DNA of 8,881 nucleotides from Melaminivora alkalimesophila (GCF_000282995.1 NZ_ALEE01000524.1:1-8881), one strand, 5' to 3'. Shown: positions 1 to 7,020, counted from the stretch's first letter. Notes: a model not told the origin generated them from the letters alone. Translations and numbers: made by a program.

Positions 1-507
1 CGCCTCGCACGCCAGCGCCAGCCGCGCCGCCTCCTCGCTGGTCACGGTCCAGGGATGGAACAGCTGCAGGTCGCGGTGCGTGTCGGGCGGGGCGATGTCC
101 GCCTCGTCGGGCAGCCCGGCGGCCGGGTCCTCGGCGGTGAAGCGGGCGATGTCGTAGGCCGCCTGCACGGTGCGCTCCACCGCCGCCTCGGAGAAATCCG
201 AGGTGCTGGCGTTGCCGCGCCGGTGGCCCACGTAGACCGTGATGCCCAGCGACTTGTCGCGGTTGCGCTCCACCGTCTCCAGCTCGCCCTTGCGCACGCT
301 CACCGACAGGCCGCAGCCTTCCGAGGCCTCGGCGCCGGCATCGGTCGCCCCCAATCGGCGCGCGTGCGCCAGCGCGTGGTCCACGATCTCCTCGAAGAAA
401 GCGCGGGAGTAGCTGAAGCCCGCCTGGGGGCGGTCCGGGGGTTCGGCCGTGGCCGGGGCGGAGGGGATGGCGGTCGCGGCGCGGCGACCCGGGCGTGGTT
501 TTGTCAT
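1..507 (-). CDS. pmbA: PmbA/TldE metalloprotease-family subunit, N-terminal part (cut by window edge)
   Basis: This is the first 169 codons of PmbA (TldE); the frame is open to the window edge, so the remaining roughly two thirds lie outside. With TldD, PmbA forms a heteromeric protease known for maturation of microcin B17 and degradation of the antitoxin CcdA. In the TldD/E pair the metal site is in TldD and TldE is the non-catalytic partner. Residues 1-30 are a Pro/Ala/Arg-rich, probably disordered extension that E. coli PmbA lacks. From residue 31 the family pattern is clear: a segment reading EASEGCGLSVSVRKGELETV, then ERNRDKSLGITVYVG, then LFHPW at 149-153, as in E. coli ITVY and DLFHP. 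The ATG at 507 is the first in frame before the conserved region, and it diverges from darP. Recognition is strong. The exact start is less sure because no clear Shine-Dalgarno sequence is visible. Confidence 0.93.
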   Translation of the reverse strand, partial: MTKPRPGRRAATAIPSAPATAEPPDRPQAGFSYSRAFFEEIVDHALAHARRLGATDAGAEASEGCGLSVSVRKGELETVERNRDKSLGITVYVGHRRGNASTSDFSEAAVERTVQAAYDIARFTAEDPAAGLPDEADIAPPDTHRDLQLFHPWTVTSEEAARLALACEA

Positions 508-516
508 GGCGCCGGC

Positions 517-522
517 TATGAT
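517..522 (+). promoter_or_regulatory. candidate -10 element for darP(-mog)
   Basis: TATGAT differs from the sigma-70 -10 consensus at one position and lies 88 bases before the darP ATG in the divergent pmbA-darP gap. No good TTGACA-like -35 is present at 16-18 bases; GTGGTT at 495-500 is a poor match. The minus strand across the same bases reads TATCAT, so it could also serve pmbA, but that would leave almost no leader. Inferred from sequence alone. Confidence 0.3.
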
Positions 523-532
523 ACTTGCCGCC

Positions 533-553
533 CCGGCGCCGCCCGAGCGCCGG
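533..553 (+). other. inverted repeat (7-bp GC stem) in the darP leader
   Basis: CCGGCGC (533-539) and GCGCCGG (547-553) are perfect inverted copies around a 7-base loop. The hairpin would sit close to the 5' end of a darP transcript started from the candidate -10 at 517-522. There is no U-tract after it, so it is not a typical intrinsic terminator. Confidence 0.4.
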
Positions 554-567
554 CGGACAAGACCCTC

Positions 568-583
568 GCCGCGCCTGCGCGGC
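568..583 (+). other. second inverted repeat (6-bp stem, tetraloop) in the darP leader
   Basis: GCCGCG (568-573) and CGCGGC (578-583) are perfect inverted copies around the four bases CCTG. It follows the 533-553 hairpin by 14 bases and ends 27 bases before the darP start codon. It lacks a U-tract. In such GC-rich DNA short palindromes also arise by chance. Confidence 0.35.
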
Positions 584-610
584 CTCCCGCACGACCACTG
601 CCGCCGCACC

Positions 611-1261
611 ATGTCACGCAAATCCAGGAAGGGCTACTACGTGCAGGGCCAGTTCGTCGCCGAAGGCAGCGCGCTGGACCTGGAACTGAAGGCCGATCTC
701 AAGGGCACCGCCGGTGCCACCAAGACCGAACTCAAGCGCGAGAGCGAGGCGCTGCAGGCGCTCGGCGCCGAGTTGCTGACGCTGCGCGCCGACCTGTTCG
801 CGCGCCTTGCCCTGCCCGACCAGCTGCAGGAGGCCCTCGCCGAGGCCCGCCGCATCAGCGACTTCGAGGGCCGGCGCCGCCAGATGCAGTACGTTGGCAA
901 GCTCATGCGCACCCTCGAGGAGGACACGCTCGAGGCGGTCCGCAGCGCGCTGGAGGAACAGCGCAGCGGCAGCGCGCACGAGAAGCTGCTGCTGCACCAG
1001 GCCGAGCACTGGCGCGAGCAGCTGGTGGCGCAGGACGAGCGCCTGCAGGACTGGCTGCTGCAGTTCCCGCGCACCGATGTGCAGCAGCTGCGCGCCCTCA
1101 TCCGCCAGGCCCGCAAGGACGCCCAGGACGGCAGCGCCGTGGCCGAGGGCCACGCACCGCGGCGCGGACGCGCCTGGCGCGAGCTCTACCAGCTGATCCG
1201 CACGCAGATGGCCGACGCGGCCGTCTATGGCGCCGAGGAGCAACGCTCGCGCGACGCCTGA
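611..1261 (+). CDS. darP: Ribosome assembly factor DarP (YjgA family, formerly DUF615)
   Basis: A 216-residue member of the YjgA family, known in E. coli as DarP, a factor that acts late in maturation of the large (50S) ribosomal subunit. The protein is soluble, charged and mostly helical. Visible family signatures are TELKRESEALQALG near the N-terminus, FEGRRRQMQYVGKLMR in the middle (E. coli MEGRRRQLQLIGKMLR) and QQLRALIRQARKDAQ towards the end (E. coli QQLRTLIRNAKKEK). It is about 30 residues longer than the E. coli protein (183), mainly in the N-terminal segment beginning MSRKSRKGYYVQGQF, which resembles the starts I recall from other Burkholderiales. The frame is open further upstream to 449, but that extension would overlap pmbA and has no family similarity, so the ATG at 611 is preferred. 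Mog follows 59 bases downstream on the same strand and may be cotranscribed. Confidence 0.93.
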   Translation: MSRKSRKGYYVQGQFVAEGSALDLELKADLKGTAGATKTELKRESEALQALGAELLTLRADLFARLALPDQLQEALAEARRISDFEGRRRQMQYVGKLMRTLEEDTLEAVRSALEEQRSGSAHEKLLLHQAEHWREQLVAQDERLQDWLLQFPRTDVQQLRALIRQARKDAQDGSAVAEGHAPRRGRAWRELYQLIRTQMADAAVYGAEEQRSRDA

Positions 1262-1320
1262 GGCCGTCCCGCACCGCGGCCCGGCACCCGGCCCGACAAG
1301 AAATCCACGCTTCCCCTTCC

Positions 1321-1947
1321 ATGCCCCCCACCGAAACCTCCACCGCACTCCCGCCGCCCGAGCCGGTCACCATCGGCATCGTCTCGGTCAGCGACCGCGC
1401 CTCCCGTGGCGCCTACGAGGACAAGGGCCTGCCCGCCCTGAAAGACTGGCTCGGGCGTGCGCTGCACAACCCGATCGCCTTCCACGAGCGCCTGGTGCCC
1501 GACGAGCCCGAGCAGGTCGTGCGGGCCCTCACCGAGCTGGTGGACGGGCTGGGCTGCGCGCTGGTGCTGACCACCGGCGGCACCGGCCCCGCCCCGCGCG
1601 ACATCACGCCCGAGGCGACGCTTGCCGTGGCCGACCGCGAGCTGCCCGGCTTCGGCGAGCAGATGCGCCAGATCTCGCTGCGTTTCGTACCCACCGCCAT
1701 TCTGTCGCGCCAGACCGCCGTGGTCCGCGGCAAGTGCCTGATCATCAACCTGCCGGGCCAGCCCAAGTCGATCGCCGAGACGCTGGAGGGGCTCAAGGGC
1801 GAGGACGGCGCCTCGCTGGTGCCAGGCATCTTCGCCGCCGTGCCCTACTGCATCGACCTGATCGGTGGGCCCTATCTGGAGACACGCGACAGCGTGTGCA
1901 AGGCCTTCCGGCCCAAGGCAGCGGTGCGGCACGTGCGCGCCGGCTGA
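1321..1947 (+). CDS. mog: Molybdopterin adenylyltransferase Mog
   Basis: A 208-residue Mog protein (E. coli 195). It activates molybdopterin by adenylation with ATP, giving the MPT-AMP that MoeA uses for molybdenum insertion, in the cytoplasm. The MoCF-biosynthesis fold is recognisable: IGIVSVSDRASRG at 18-30, the nucleotide/pterin loop TTGGTGPAPRD at 84-94, SRQTAVVRGKCLIINLPGQP leading to NLPGQPKSI at 143-151, and the Mog-type C-terminus with PYCIDLIGGPYLETRD, which separates it from the shorter MoaB and from MoeA. The first 15 residues are a Pro/Thr-rich extra stretch. The ATG at 1321 is chosen because the open frame upstream runs through darP in another frame and shows no similarity. Its stop lies 10 bases from the convergent cysE stop. 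No molybdoenzyme or other cofactor gene is seen in this window. Confidence 0.94.
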   Translation: MPPTETSTALPPPEPVTIGIVSVSDRASRGAYEDKGLPALKDWLGRALHNPIAFHERLVPDEPEQVVRALTELVDGLGCALVLTTGGTGPAPRDITPEATLAVADRELPGFGEQMRQISLRFVPTAILSRQTAVVRGKCLIINLPGQPKSIAETLEGLKGEDGASLVPGIFAAVPYCIDLIGGPYLETRDSVCKAFRPKAAVRHVRAG

Positions 1948-1957
1948 CGCGCCGCGC

Positions 1958-2755
1958 TCACTTGCCGATGATGTCCCGAAAGCGCCCGGGCTCGAATTTC
2001 TGCCGGCGCTCGTCCTCGCAGGGCAGGCAGTCGGCCGCGCTCTGACCGGCCGAGAGTTTCTCGATCGCGCGCCACAGCTGGGCGATCTGCTGGTCCTGCA
2101 CGCTGGCCGACTCCACCAGGCCGCGCATCGCCTGCGTGAGCGGGTCTTCCTGCTGCGGCGCGACGCCGTAGGCGCTGAACTTCGGCGCTACCGGCCCCTC
2201 GCCCGCGGACGCCTCGGTCACGTCGGCGCTCTGGCCTTCCTTGCTCGGGATGATGCGCGCGGGAATGCCCACCGCCGTGGCGCCGGCCGGCACCGGCTTG
2301 ATGACCACCGCGTTGCTGCCGATCTTCGCCCCGTCGCCCACCTCGAAGCCGCCCAGCACCTTGGCGCCCGCCGCCACCACCACGTCGCGCCCGAGCGTCG
2401 GGTGGCGCTTGGCGCCCTTGTACAGCGAGGTGCCGCCCAGCGTCACGCCGTGGTAGATGGTGCAGCCATCGCCCACCACTGCCGTCTCGCCGATCACCAC
2501 CCCCATGCCGTGGTCGATGAAGACGCCGTTGCCGATCTGCGCGCCCGGATGGATCTCGATGCCCGTGAGCCAGCGCGAGACGTGCGAGATGAAGCGCCCC
2601 AGCCAGCGCAGGCCGCGCGTCCAGCACCAGTGCGCCGGCCGGTGCAGCCAGATCGCGTGCAGACCCGGATAACAGGTGACCACCTCCCAGCGACTGCGCG
2701 CGGCCGGGTCGCGGTCGAGGATGCACTGGATGTCGGAGCGCAGGCGAGAGAGCAT
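1958..2755 (-). CDS. cysE: Serine O-acetyltransferase CysE (short-N-terminus type, long C-terminal tail)
   Basis: Makes O-acetylserine from L-serine and acetyl-CoA, the first step of cysteine synthesis. The left-handed beta-helix of hexapeptide repeats runs from about [11 protein letters not shown] (65-75) to GIPARI (163-168). The active-site pair D81-H82 lies in [19 protein letters not shown] provides H118, equivalent to E. coli H193; D16 of RDPAA matches the early catalytic Asp. At 265 residues it lacks the large N-terminal helical domain of E. coli CysE, as in EpsC/NifP-type enzymes. After residue 170 it carries a tail of about 95 residues ending in IIGK, with a CLPC motif at 243-246. Many CysE proteins end in Ile, which inserts into CysK; this one does not. 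The ATG at 2755 opens directly on the conserved MLSRLRSDI start. It lies 31 bases after trmJ and is probably cotranscribed with it. Confidence 0.95.
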   Translation of the reverse strand: MLSRLRSDIQCILDRDPAARSRWEVVTCYPGLHAIWLHRPAHWCWTRGLRWLGRFISHVSRWLTGIEIHPGAQIGNGVFIDHGMGVVIGETAVVGDGCTIYHGVTLGGTSLYKGAKRHPTLGRDVVVAAGAKVLGGFEVGDGAKIGSNAVVIKPVPAGATAVGIPARIIPSKEGQSADVTEASAGEGPVAPKFSAYGVAPQQEDPLTQAMRGLVESASVQDQQIAQLWRAIEKLSAGQSAADCLPCEDERRQKFEPGRFRDIIGK

Positions 2756-2786
2756 GAAAACGTTGCAGGCAGGGAAGCCGATGAGT

Positions 2787-3551
2787 CTAGCTTTTTGGCC
2801 GCGCGGCCTGGATCATGGCCTTGGCGACACCGCGCAGGATGTGGATTTCCTCCACCGTGGGCCGCGCACGGTTGAAGAGCTGGTTGAGCCGCGGCATGAG
2901 CTTCTTGGGCGCGGCCGGATCGAGGAAACCGACGGCGGTGAGGGCTTCCTGCCAGTGAGCGAGCATGCCGGCGAGCTGGGCCGCGTCGGCGCACTCCGCC
3001 TGGGGCAGGCGGGCTGGCACGTCGAAACCACCCAGCGCCTGGCGCCACTCGTAGGCGATGAGCTGCACGGCCGCTGCCAGGTTGAGCGAACCGAACTGTG
3101 GATGGGTCGGGATGGACAGCGCCACATGGCAACGGTACACGTCCTCGTTGGCCATGCCGAAGCGCTCGCTGCCGAACAGGAAGGCGATGCCGGTCTCCCC
3201 TGTGGCCGGCCTGCCGGCGCCGCCTGCCTCCCCGAACCCCCGCCCCAACAGCCCCTCGAAATGCGCCCGTGGGGCGCGCGTGGGCGGGCCGAAGTCGCGC
3301 GGCGTCATGGCGGTGGCGCACAGGTGGCTGATGCCGTCCAGCGCCTCGTCGAGCGTGGCGACGATGCGCGCCTGCTGCAACACATCCAGCGCCCCGCTGG
3401 CGCGCTGGATGGTTTCCTCGCGGCGCAGCACGTTGGGCCAGCGCGGCGCCACCAGCACCAGGTCGTCGAAGCCCATGGTCTTCATGGCGCGCGCCGCAGC
3501 GCCGACGTTGCCGGCGTGGCTGGTGTGGATCAGGACGAAACGGGTCTTCAT
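2787..3551 (-). CDS. trmJ: tRNA (cytidine/uridine-32) 2'-O-methyltransferase TrmJ
   Basis: A SPOUT-class (TrmH family) methyltransferase of 254 residues that would 2'-O-methylate position 32 in the tRNA anticodon loop using S-adenosylmethionine. Motif 1 is [18 protein letters not shown] (11-28, with N15). The knotted SAM-binding region is [14 protein letters not shown] (124-137), then [17 protein letters not shown] (147-163). The C-terminal part, around [21 protein letters not shown], is the helical extension that separates TrmJ from other SPOUT enzymes. Residues 103-120 form a Gly-rich insert absent from E. coli TrmJ, probably a surface loop. MKTRFVLI at 3551 is the natural start; an in-frame ATG at 3563 (MRPT before it) is possible. 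It heads the trmJ-cysE pair and diverges from suhB, an order I recall from many Burkholderiales. Confidence 0.93.
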   Translation of the reverse strand: MKTRFVLIHTSHAGNVGAAARAMKTMGFDDLVLVAPRWPNVLRREETIQRASGALDVLQQARIVATLDEALDGISHLCATAMTPRDFGPPTRAPRAHFEGLLGRGFGEAGGAGRPATGETGIAFLFGSERFGMANEDVYRCHVALSIPTHPQFGSLNLAAAVQLIAYEWRQALGGFDVPARLPQAECADAAQLAGMLAHWQEALTAVGFLDPAAPKKLMPRLNQLFNRARPTVEEIHILRGVAKAMIQAARPKS

Positions 3552-3599
3552 GGTGGGCCGCATTGTCGCCGCGCACCGACGGGCGCTGGCGCCTGCCGC

Positions 3600-3605
3600 T
3601 AAAAT
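3600..3605 (+). promoter_or_regulatory. candidate -10 element for suhB
   Basis: TAAAAT lies in the 135-base trmJ-suhB gap and is its only strong AT-rich hexamer, 81 bases before the suhB ATG. No convincing -35 is visible at the right distance. A palindrome GGCGC-TG-GCGCC (3582-3593) ends 6 bases before it and could be an operator or chance. Inferred only. Confidence 0.3.
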
Positions 3606-3686
3606 CGTCCCTTTGCGCCCGCATCGCCGGGCCGCGCCTTCTTCGGCCTGCGCGCCGCCCGCCCGCTCCTTCGTCACCGCCAGCCC

Positions 3687-4628
3687 ATGTCCTCCTGCCT
3701 GCACCCCATGCTCAACGTGGCCATCAAGGCCGCCCGCGCCGCCGGCGCCCTCATCAACCGCGCGGCGCTGGACGTGGAGGCGGTGCGGGTGTCACAAAAG
3801 CAGATCAACGACTTCGTGACCGAGGTGGACCAGGCGGCCGAGCAGGCCATCATCGACACGCTGCTCACGGCCTACCCCAGCCACGGCATCCTGGCCGAGG
3901 AGTCGGGCAGCGAGCGAGGCGCAAAGAATGCCGACTTCGTCTGGATCATCGACCCGCTCGACGGCACGACCAACTTCATCCACGGCTTTCCCGTCTATGG
4001 CGTGAGCATCGCGCTGGCCGTGAAGGGGCGCGTGGAGCATGCCGTCGTGTACGACCCGACGCGCAACGACCTGTTCACCGCCACGCGCGGGCGCGGCGCC
4101 TTCCTGAACGACCGTCGCATCCGCGTGTCCAAGCGCACGCGACTGGCCGAGAGCCTGCTGTCCACCGGCTTTCCCTTCCGCCCGGGCGATGACTTCAAGA
4201 GCTACCTGCGGATGATGGCCGACGTGATGCCGCGCACGGCCGGGCTGCGTCGCGCCGGCGCCGCGGCGCTCGACCTGGCCTACGTAGCGGCCGGCTTCAC
4301 GGACGGCTTCTTCGAGGCGGGTCTGTCCATCTGGGACGTGGCCGCGGGCAGCCTGCTGGTGACCGAGGCCGGCGGCCTGGTCGGCAACTTCACGGGCGAG
4401 GCCGATTTCATGGAGCAACGCGAGTGCCTGGCGGCCAACCCACGCATCTATGGCCAGCTGGTGCCGATCCTGGGCAAGTACAGCAAGTTCGCCAGCGCCG
4501 GCGACAAGGCGGCGGTGCGCCAGGCGATCGCCGAACAGGAGCCCGCGTCCGGCCCCGATGCCGCCACGTCCGGGACACCGGACGCGTCGTCGGACGAGAG
4601 GGACAGCGGCAGCCCTTCCCCATTCTGA
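3687..4628 (+). CDS. suhB: Inositol-1-monophosphatase family protein SuhB
   Basis: A 313-residue Mg-dependent inositol monophosphatase-fold protein. E. coli SuhB hydrolyses inositol-1-phosphate and, separately, binds NusA and acts in rRNA transcription antitermination and ribosome biogenesis, which may be the main role in bacteria. Metal-site motifs are intact: AEESGSE with E71-E72, [11 protein letters not shown] with D89, D92 and G93-T94, and the second metal motif WDVAAGS at 216-222 (D217). The core ends near [20 protein letters not shown]. About 45 further residues, rich in Pro, Ser, Asp and Glu and ending GSPSPF, are absent from the 267-residue E. coli protein and look disordered. [10 protein letters not shown] is a plausible start because Burkholderiales homologues open similarly; the ATG at 3708 (MLNVAIKAA) is the alternative. 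It diverges from trmJ and converges on the deacetylase gene with a 31-base gap. Confidence 0.95.
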   Translation: MSSCLHPMLNVAIKAARAAGALINRAALDVEAVRVSQKQINDFVTEVDQAAEQAIIDTLLTAYPSHGILAEESGSERGAKNADFVWIIDPLDGTTNFIHGFPVYGVSIALAVKGRVEHAVVYDPTRNDLFTATRGRGAFLNDRRIRVSKRTRLAESLLSTGFPFRPGDDFKSYLRMMADVMPRTAGLRRAGAAALDLAYVAAGFTDGFFEAGLSIWDVAAGSLLVTEAGGLVGNFTGEADFMEQRECLAANPRIYGQLVPILGKYSKFASAGDKAAVRQAIAEQEPASGPDAATSGTPDASSDERDSGSPSPF

Positions 4629-4659
4629 GCGGCAGGCCCGGGCAGGTTCCCGCCGCCCT

Positions 4660-5520
4660 TCAGCGGCCGTCCCGGCCCGGATGCACCGGCAGCCGCGGGC
4701 CGCGGTGGATGGCGCGCCCGGCCTCCTCCAGGTCCTGGGCAAAGGCCTCGGACGCCAGGTAGGCGAACTCCACTGGCCGCTGGTGGCCGATGGCATCCTG
4801 CGACAGGAGCGCCACCGCTGGATGGCACATCAGCACCCCCCCGGGCGCGAGGTGCGCGAGCCAGCGCCGCATGTGCGCCCGATAGGCCGCCACATCCGGC
4901 GCGTCGAAACCATACACACCCGCGAAACCGCGATTGGCCTGCAGACCCGCCGCGCGCCAGCGCCGGGTGGCGCTCCAGCCGCCCAGCAGGGCCAGCGCCG
5001 CCGCTTTGGGCGTGCGCCACAGGCCGCCCGCCGGAACCGTGGAGCGCAGCCACGGACGTTCGTGGAGCGCATAGCGCCGCTGCAGCTCGGCCTCGACCAG
5101 CTCGCGCACCCCGGGCAGCTGGTGCACATGCTGGTGGCCATCCAGGAAGTCGGGCGGCGTGCCCAGGGCCTGCTCGAAGGCGTCCAGCTGGGCGCGCAGC
5201 GCGGCCTGCAGCTGCGCGCGCGGCAGGCCGCGCAGGTAGGCCTGGCGCAACACCTGCCCGAGCGTGCGCGCCTCCACGGCTCCGCCGTGCGCTTCCGTGA
5301 GGTTCAGGTGCAACCCGGCGGCCAGCCCCGGTCGCAGCCCTTGCAGCGCCGCTGCCGCCTCGCGCCAGCGCGGCGAGGTCGCCATGCAGCTCGTGGCCGA
5401 CAGCCGCCCCTGCGCGGCCAGTCGGCACACTGCCTCGTCCACCGCCGGATGCAGCGCATAGTCATCGGCACACAGCACGATGCTGCGCACACCCTCATCC
5501 GCCACGTCGCCCGCCGTCAT
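4660..5520 (-). CDS. ChbG/HpnK (YdjC) family carbohydrate deacetylase
   Basis: A 286-residue protein of the YdjC/ChbG family: metal-dependent enzymes that remove N-acetyl groups from amino sugars (ChbG on chitooligosaccharides; HpnK in hopanoid lipid maturation). Family motifs appear in order: LCADDYALHPAVDEA with D19-D20, GLHLNLTE with H71, DGHQHVHQLPGV (127-138) and MCHPAV near the C-terminus. Together these give the Asp/His metal ligands, so the enzyme looks active. It has no signal peptide or membrane helix and should be cytoplasmic. Its ATG overlaps the stop of the GtrA-like gene by 4 bases (ATGA), so translation is probably coupled and it is the last gene of the glycosyltransferase-GtrA-deacetylase operon. 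That setting suggests a lipid-linked or envelope amino sugar rather than chitin as substrate; this is inference. A seven-G run (4836-4842, C on the plus strand) lies in frame just before the CHPA motif. Confidence 0.87.
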   Translation of the reverse strand: MTAGDVADEGVRSIVLCADDYALHPAVDEAVCRLAAQGRLSATSCMATSPRWREAAAALQGLRPGLAAGLHLNLTEAHGGAVEARTLGQVLRQAYLRGLPRAQLQAALRAQLDAFEQALGTPPDFLDGHQHVHQLPGVRELVEAELQRRYALHERPWLRSTVPAGGLWRTPKAAALALLGGWSATRRWRAAGLQANRGFAGVYGFDAPDVAAYRAHMRRWLAHLAPGGVLMCHPAVALLSQDAIGHQRPVEFAYLASEAFAQDLEEAGRAIHRGPRLPVHPGRDGR

Positions 5521-5936
5521 CGGCCCTCCACCGGCCGGAAAGCCCAGAGCTTGCTGAGCGCGAAGGTGCCCACGGCCACCAGCAGCAGCACCAGCAACAG
5601 ACTCGCCAGGTAATGCCAGGGCAGCCAGCGCAGCGCCAGCGCATAGAGCAGCTCGTTGGCAGCGAAGGACAGGCCCGCCACCAGGAAGTAGCGCAGCACG
5701 GTGCGCGCGCCCCGGGCGCCCGTGGGCGCGAAGGTCAGCCGCGCATGGCCCCAGTAGCTGACCCAGAAAGCCAGCAGGAACGCCAACCCGTTCGCCACCA
5801 GCGGCGCCATCCCCACGAGCGCCACCCAGAAGGCCATCGCCAGCAGGTGGGTGGCCGCCGCCGCCCCGCCCACCAGCACGAACAGCACGCCCTGGGGCCA
5901 CTGCTGCAGGGGCCGAAGACAGCGGGCTGCGCTCAT
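5517..5936 (-). CDS. GtrA-like small membrane protein (putative lipid-linked sugar flippase)
   Basis: A 139-residue, very hydrophobic protein with four predicted membrane helices, roughly residues 15-37, 44-64, 80-102 and 107-130. The layout matches the GtrA/DPMS3 family, including FLLAFWVSYWGHARLTF after helix 2 (equivalent to the F..N...tF signature) and ALSKLWAFRP at the C-terminus. GtrA-type proteins are thought to move undecaprenyl-phosphate-linked sugars made by a GtrB-type glycosyltransferase across the inner membrane. The ATG at 5936 overlaps the stop of the glycosyltransferase frame (5933-5935) and its own stop overlaps the deacetylase start, both as ATGA, so all three form one translationally coupled unit. 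Because the upstream gene is frameshifted, ribosomes on it would end at 6009 instead of 5933, which may lower GtrA expression. The transported sugar cannot be read from the sequence. Confidence 0.88.
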   Translation of the reverse strand: MSAARCLRPLQQWPQGVLFVLVGGAAAATHLLAMAFWVALVGMAPLVANGLAFLLAFWVSYWGHARLTFAPTGARGARTVLRYFLVAGLSFAANELLYALALRWLPWHYLASLLLVLLLVAVGTFALSKLWAFRPVEGR

Positions 5937-6953
5937 GGCTGCCGCGGTTCGCGCAAGGGGCTGCGGTCCTCGTCGCGCGCCACCAGGTAGCTGGGGCGGC
6001 GCTTGACCTCATCGTAGATGCGGCCAATGTATTCCCCCAGCACGCCGATCGACATCAGCTGCACGCCGGAAAACAGCATGATGCCGGCGGCCAGCGTCGG
6101 CCAGCCTTCCAGGTCGGCGCCGAACAGCAGCGTCTCCACGGTGATCCATGTGCCGTAGCCCAGCGCCCCCCAGCGCCACCACGCTGCCGATCACGCTCCA
6201 CACGCGCAGCGGCATGGTAGTGAAGGAGGTCAGCCCCAGCAGCGCCAGCGAGCCGAGGCGCCGCAGGTTGAAGCTCGACGCGCCCCCGGCCCGGGTCTGC
6301 GGCACGAAGGGCAGCGCCGCGGTGCGAAAACCCACCCAGGCGTACAGCCCCTTCATGAAGCGATGGTGCTCGGGCAGCGCGCTGAGCGCCTCGGCCACGC
6401 GCCGGTCCATCCAGCGGAAATCGCCCGCGTGGGGCGGCACCTTGACGCGGTTGCCACTGTTGAGCAGGCGGTAGAACAGGCTGGTGCCCATGCGCTTGGC
6501 GCCGCTCTCGCCCTTGCGGTCGGCAATCACCCCGTAGACCATGTCGTAGCCCAGCTGCCAGAGCTGGTGCATCTGCGGCAGCATGGACAGCGGGTGCTGG
6601 AAGTCGGCGTCGATCAGCAGCACCGCGTTGCCGCGCGCGTGGTCGATGCCGGCCGAGAGCGCCGACTCCTTGCCGAAGTTGCGCGACAGTGCCAGGTAGC
6701 GCAGCGGCAACCCGTCCAGCAACCGCAAGGCCGCCTCGTGCGTGCCGTCCCGGCTGCCGTCGTTGACGACGATGATCTCGAACTCGGGCGTCAGGGCCGC
6801 CACCGCGTCGGCCAGGGCACGCACGAAGGCCTCCAGGTTCGCCTCCTCGTTGTGGGCCGGCACCACGCAACTCAGCCGCAGCGGCGCCCTGGGCAGCGCC
6901 GCGGGCGGCGCCGCGGGAGCGTAGTCGGCGTGCAATTCGGTCATTGCGCCCAT
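5933..6953 (-). pseudogene. GtrB/ArnC-like family 2 glycosyltransferase, frameshifted near its C-terminus
   Basis: A polyprenyl-phosphate glycosyltransferase of the DPM1-like bacterial group (GtrB, ArnC), which transfers a nucleotide sugar to undecaprenyl phosphate on the cytoplasmic face. The GT-A domain is intact: CVVPAHNEEANL (29-40), EIIVVNDGSRDGT (59-71), SRNFGKESALSAG (90-102) and the metal-binding D115-A-D117 in LLIDADFQHP. The C-terminal membrane part is split. After residue 262 the frame enters nonsense and stops at 6009. The expected sequence resumes one frame over, as GALGYGTWITVETLLF, then GIMLFSGVQLMSIGVLGEYI, then GRIYDEVKRRP, and ends at 5933. Removing one G from the six-G run at 6166-6171 restores a 339-residue protein of normal architecture. 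As written, the first helix is damaged and the second lost. The start is ATG 6953 or 6944. Sequencing error, true lesion and tract slippage all remain possible. Confidence 0.85.
6166..6171 (-). other. six-G tract carrying the frameshift in the glycosyltransferase gene
   Basis: The minus strand reads GCGCT, six G, then CGCTGGGC. With five G the codons give A-L-G-A-L-G-Y-G, the continuation expected for this family; with six they give A-L-G-G-A-G-L. A homopolymer is the commonest place for indel errors in both sequencing and replication. Confidence 0.8.
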
Positions 6954-7020
6954 TGTCCCAAAACCGTCCCCTCCGAACGGCGTCGACCGTCGCTCGGTTG
7001 GCTGCGCGCAACGCCCTACA

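Noticed and set aside
449..610. N-terminal extension of the darP frame to an ATG at 449
   Set aside because: It would overlap the pmbA coding region and its translation has no similarity to the YjgA family; MSRKSRKGY at 611 is the family-like start.
55..1320. A single plus-strand frame open without a stop from 55 to the mog stop (about 630 codons)
   Set aside because: It crosses pmbA antisense and darP out of frame; only the part from 1321 shows a protein family. In such GC-rich DNA stop codons are rare and long empty frames are expected.
614..1348. Long minus-strand frame antisense to darP
   Set aside because: Leu/Gly/Ala/Arg-rich low-complexity translation and no domain; it mirrors the codon bias of darP.
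1948..1957. Shared terminator between convergent mog and cysE
   Set aside because: The gap is 10 bases and shows no stem followed by a T-run. The same holds for the 15-base gap at 7922-7936.
4629..4659. Possible bidirectional terminator between suhB and the deacetylase gene (GCGGC 4629-4633 with GCCGC 4652-4656)
   Set aside because: Only a 5-bp stem with an 18-base loop and no U-tract in either direction; too weak to annotate.
6166..6171. Programmed -1 ribosomal frameshifting at the six-G tract
   Set aside because: Restoring the family frame needs one base to be skipped (+1) or lost, not a -1 step, which leads to the wrong frame. No family precedent for recoding here is known to me.
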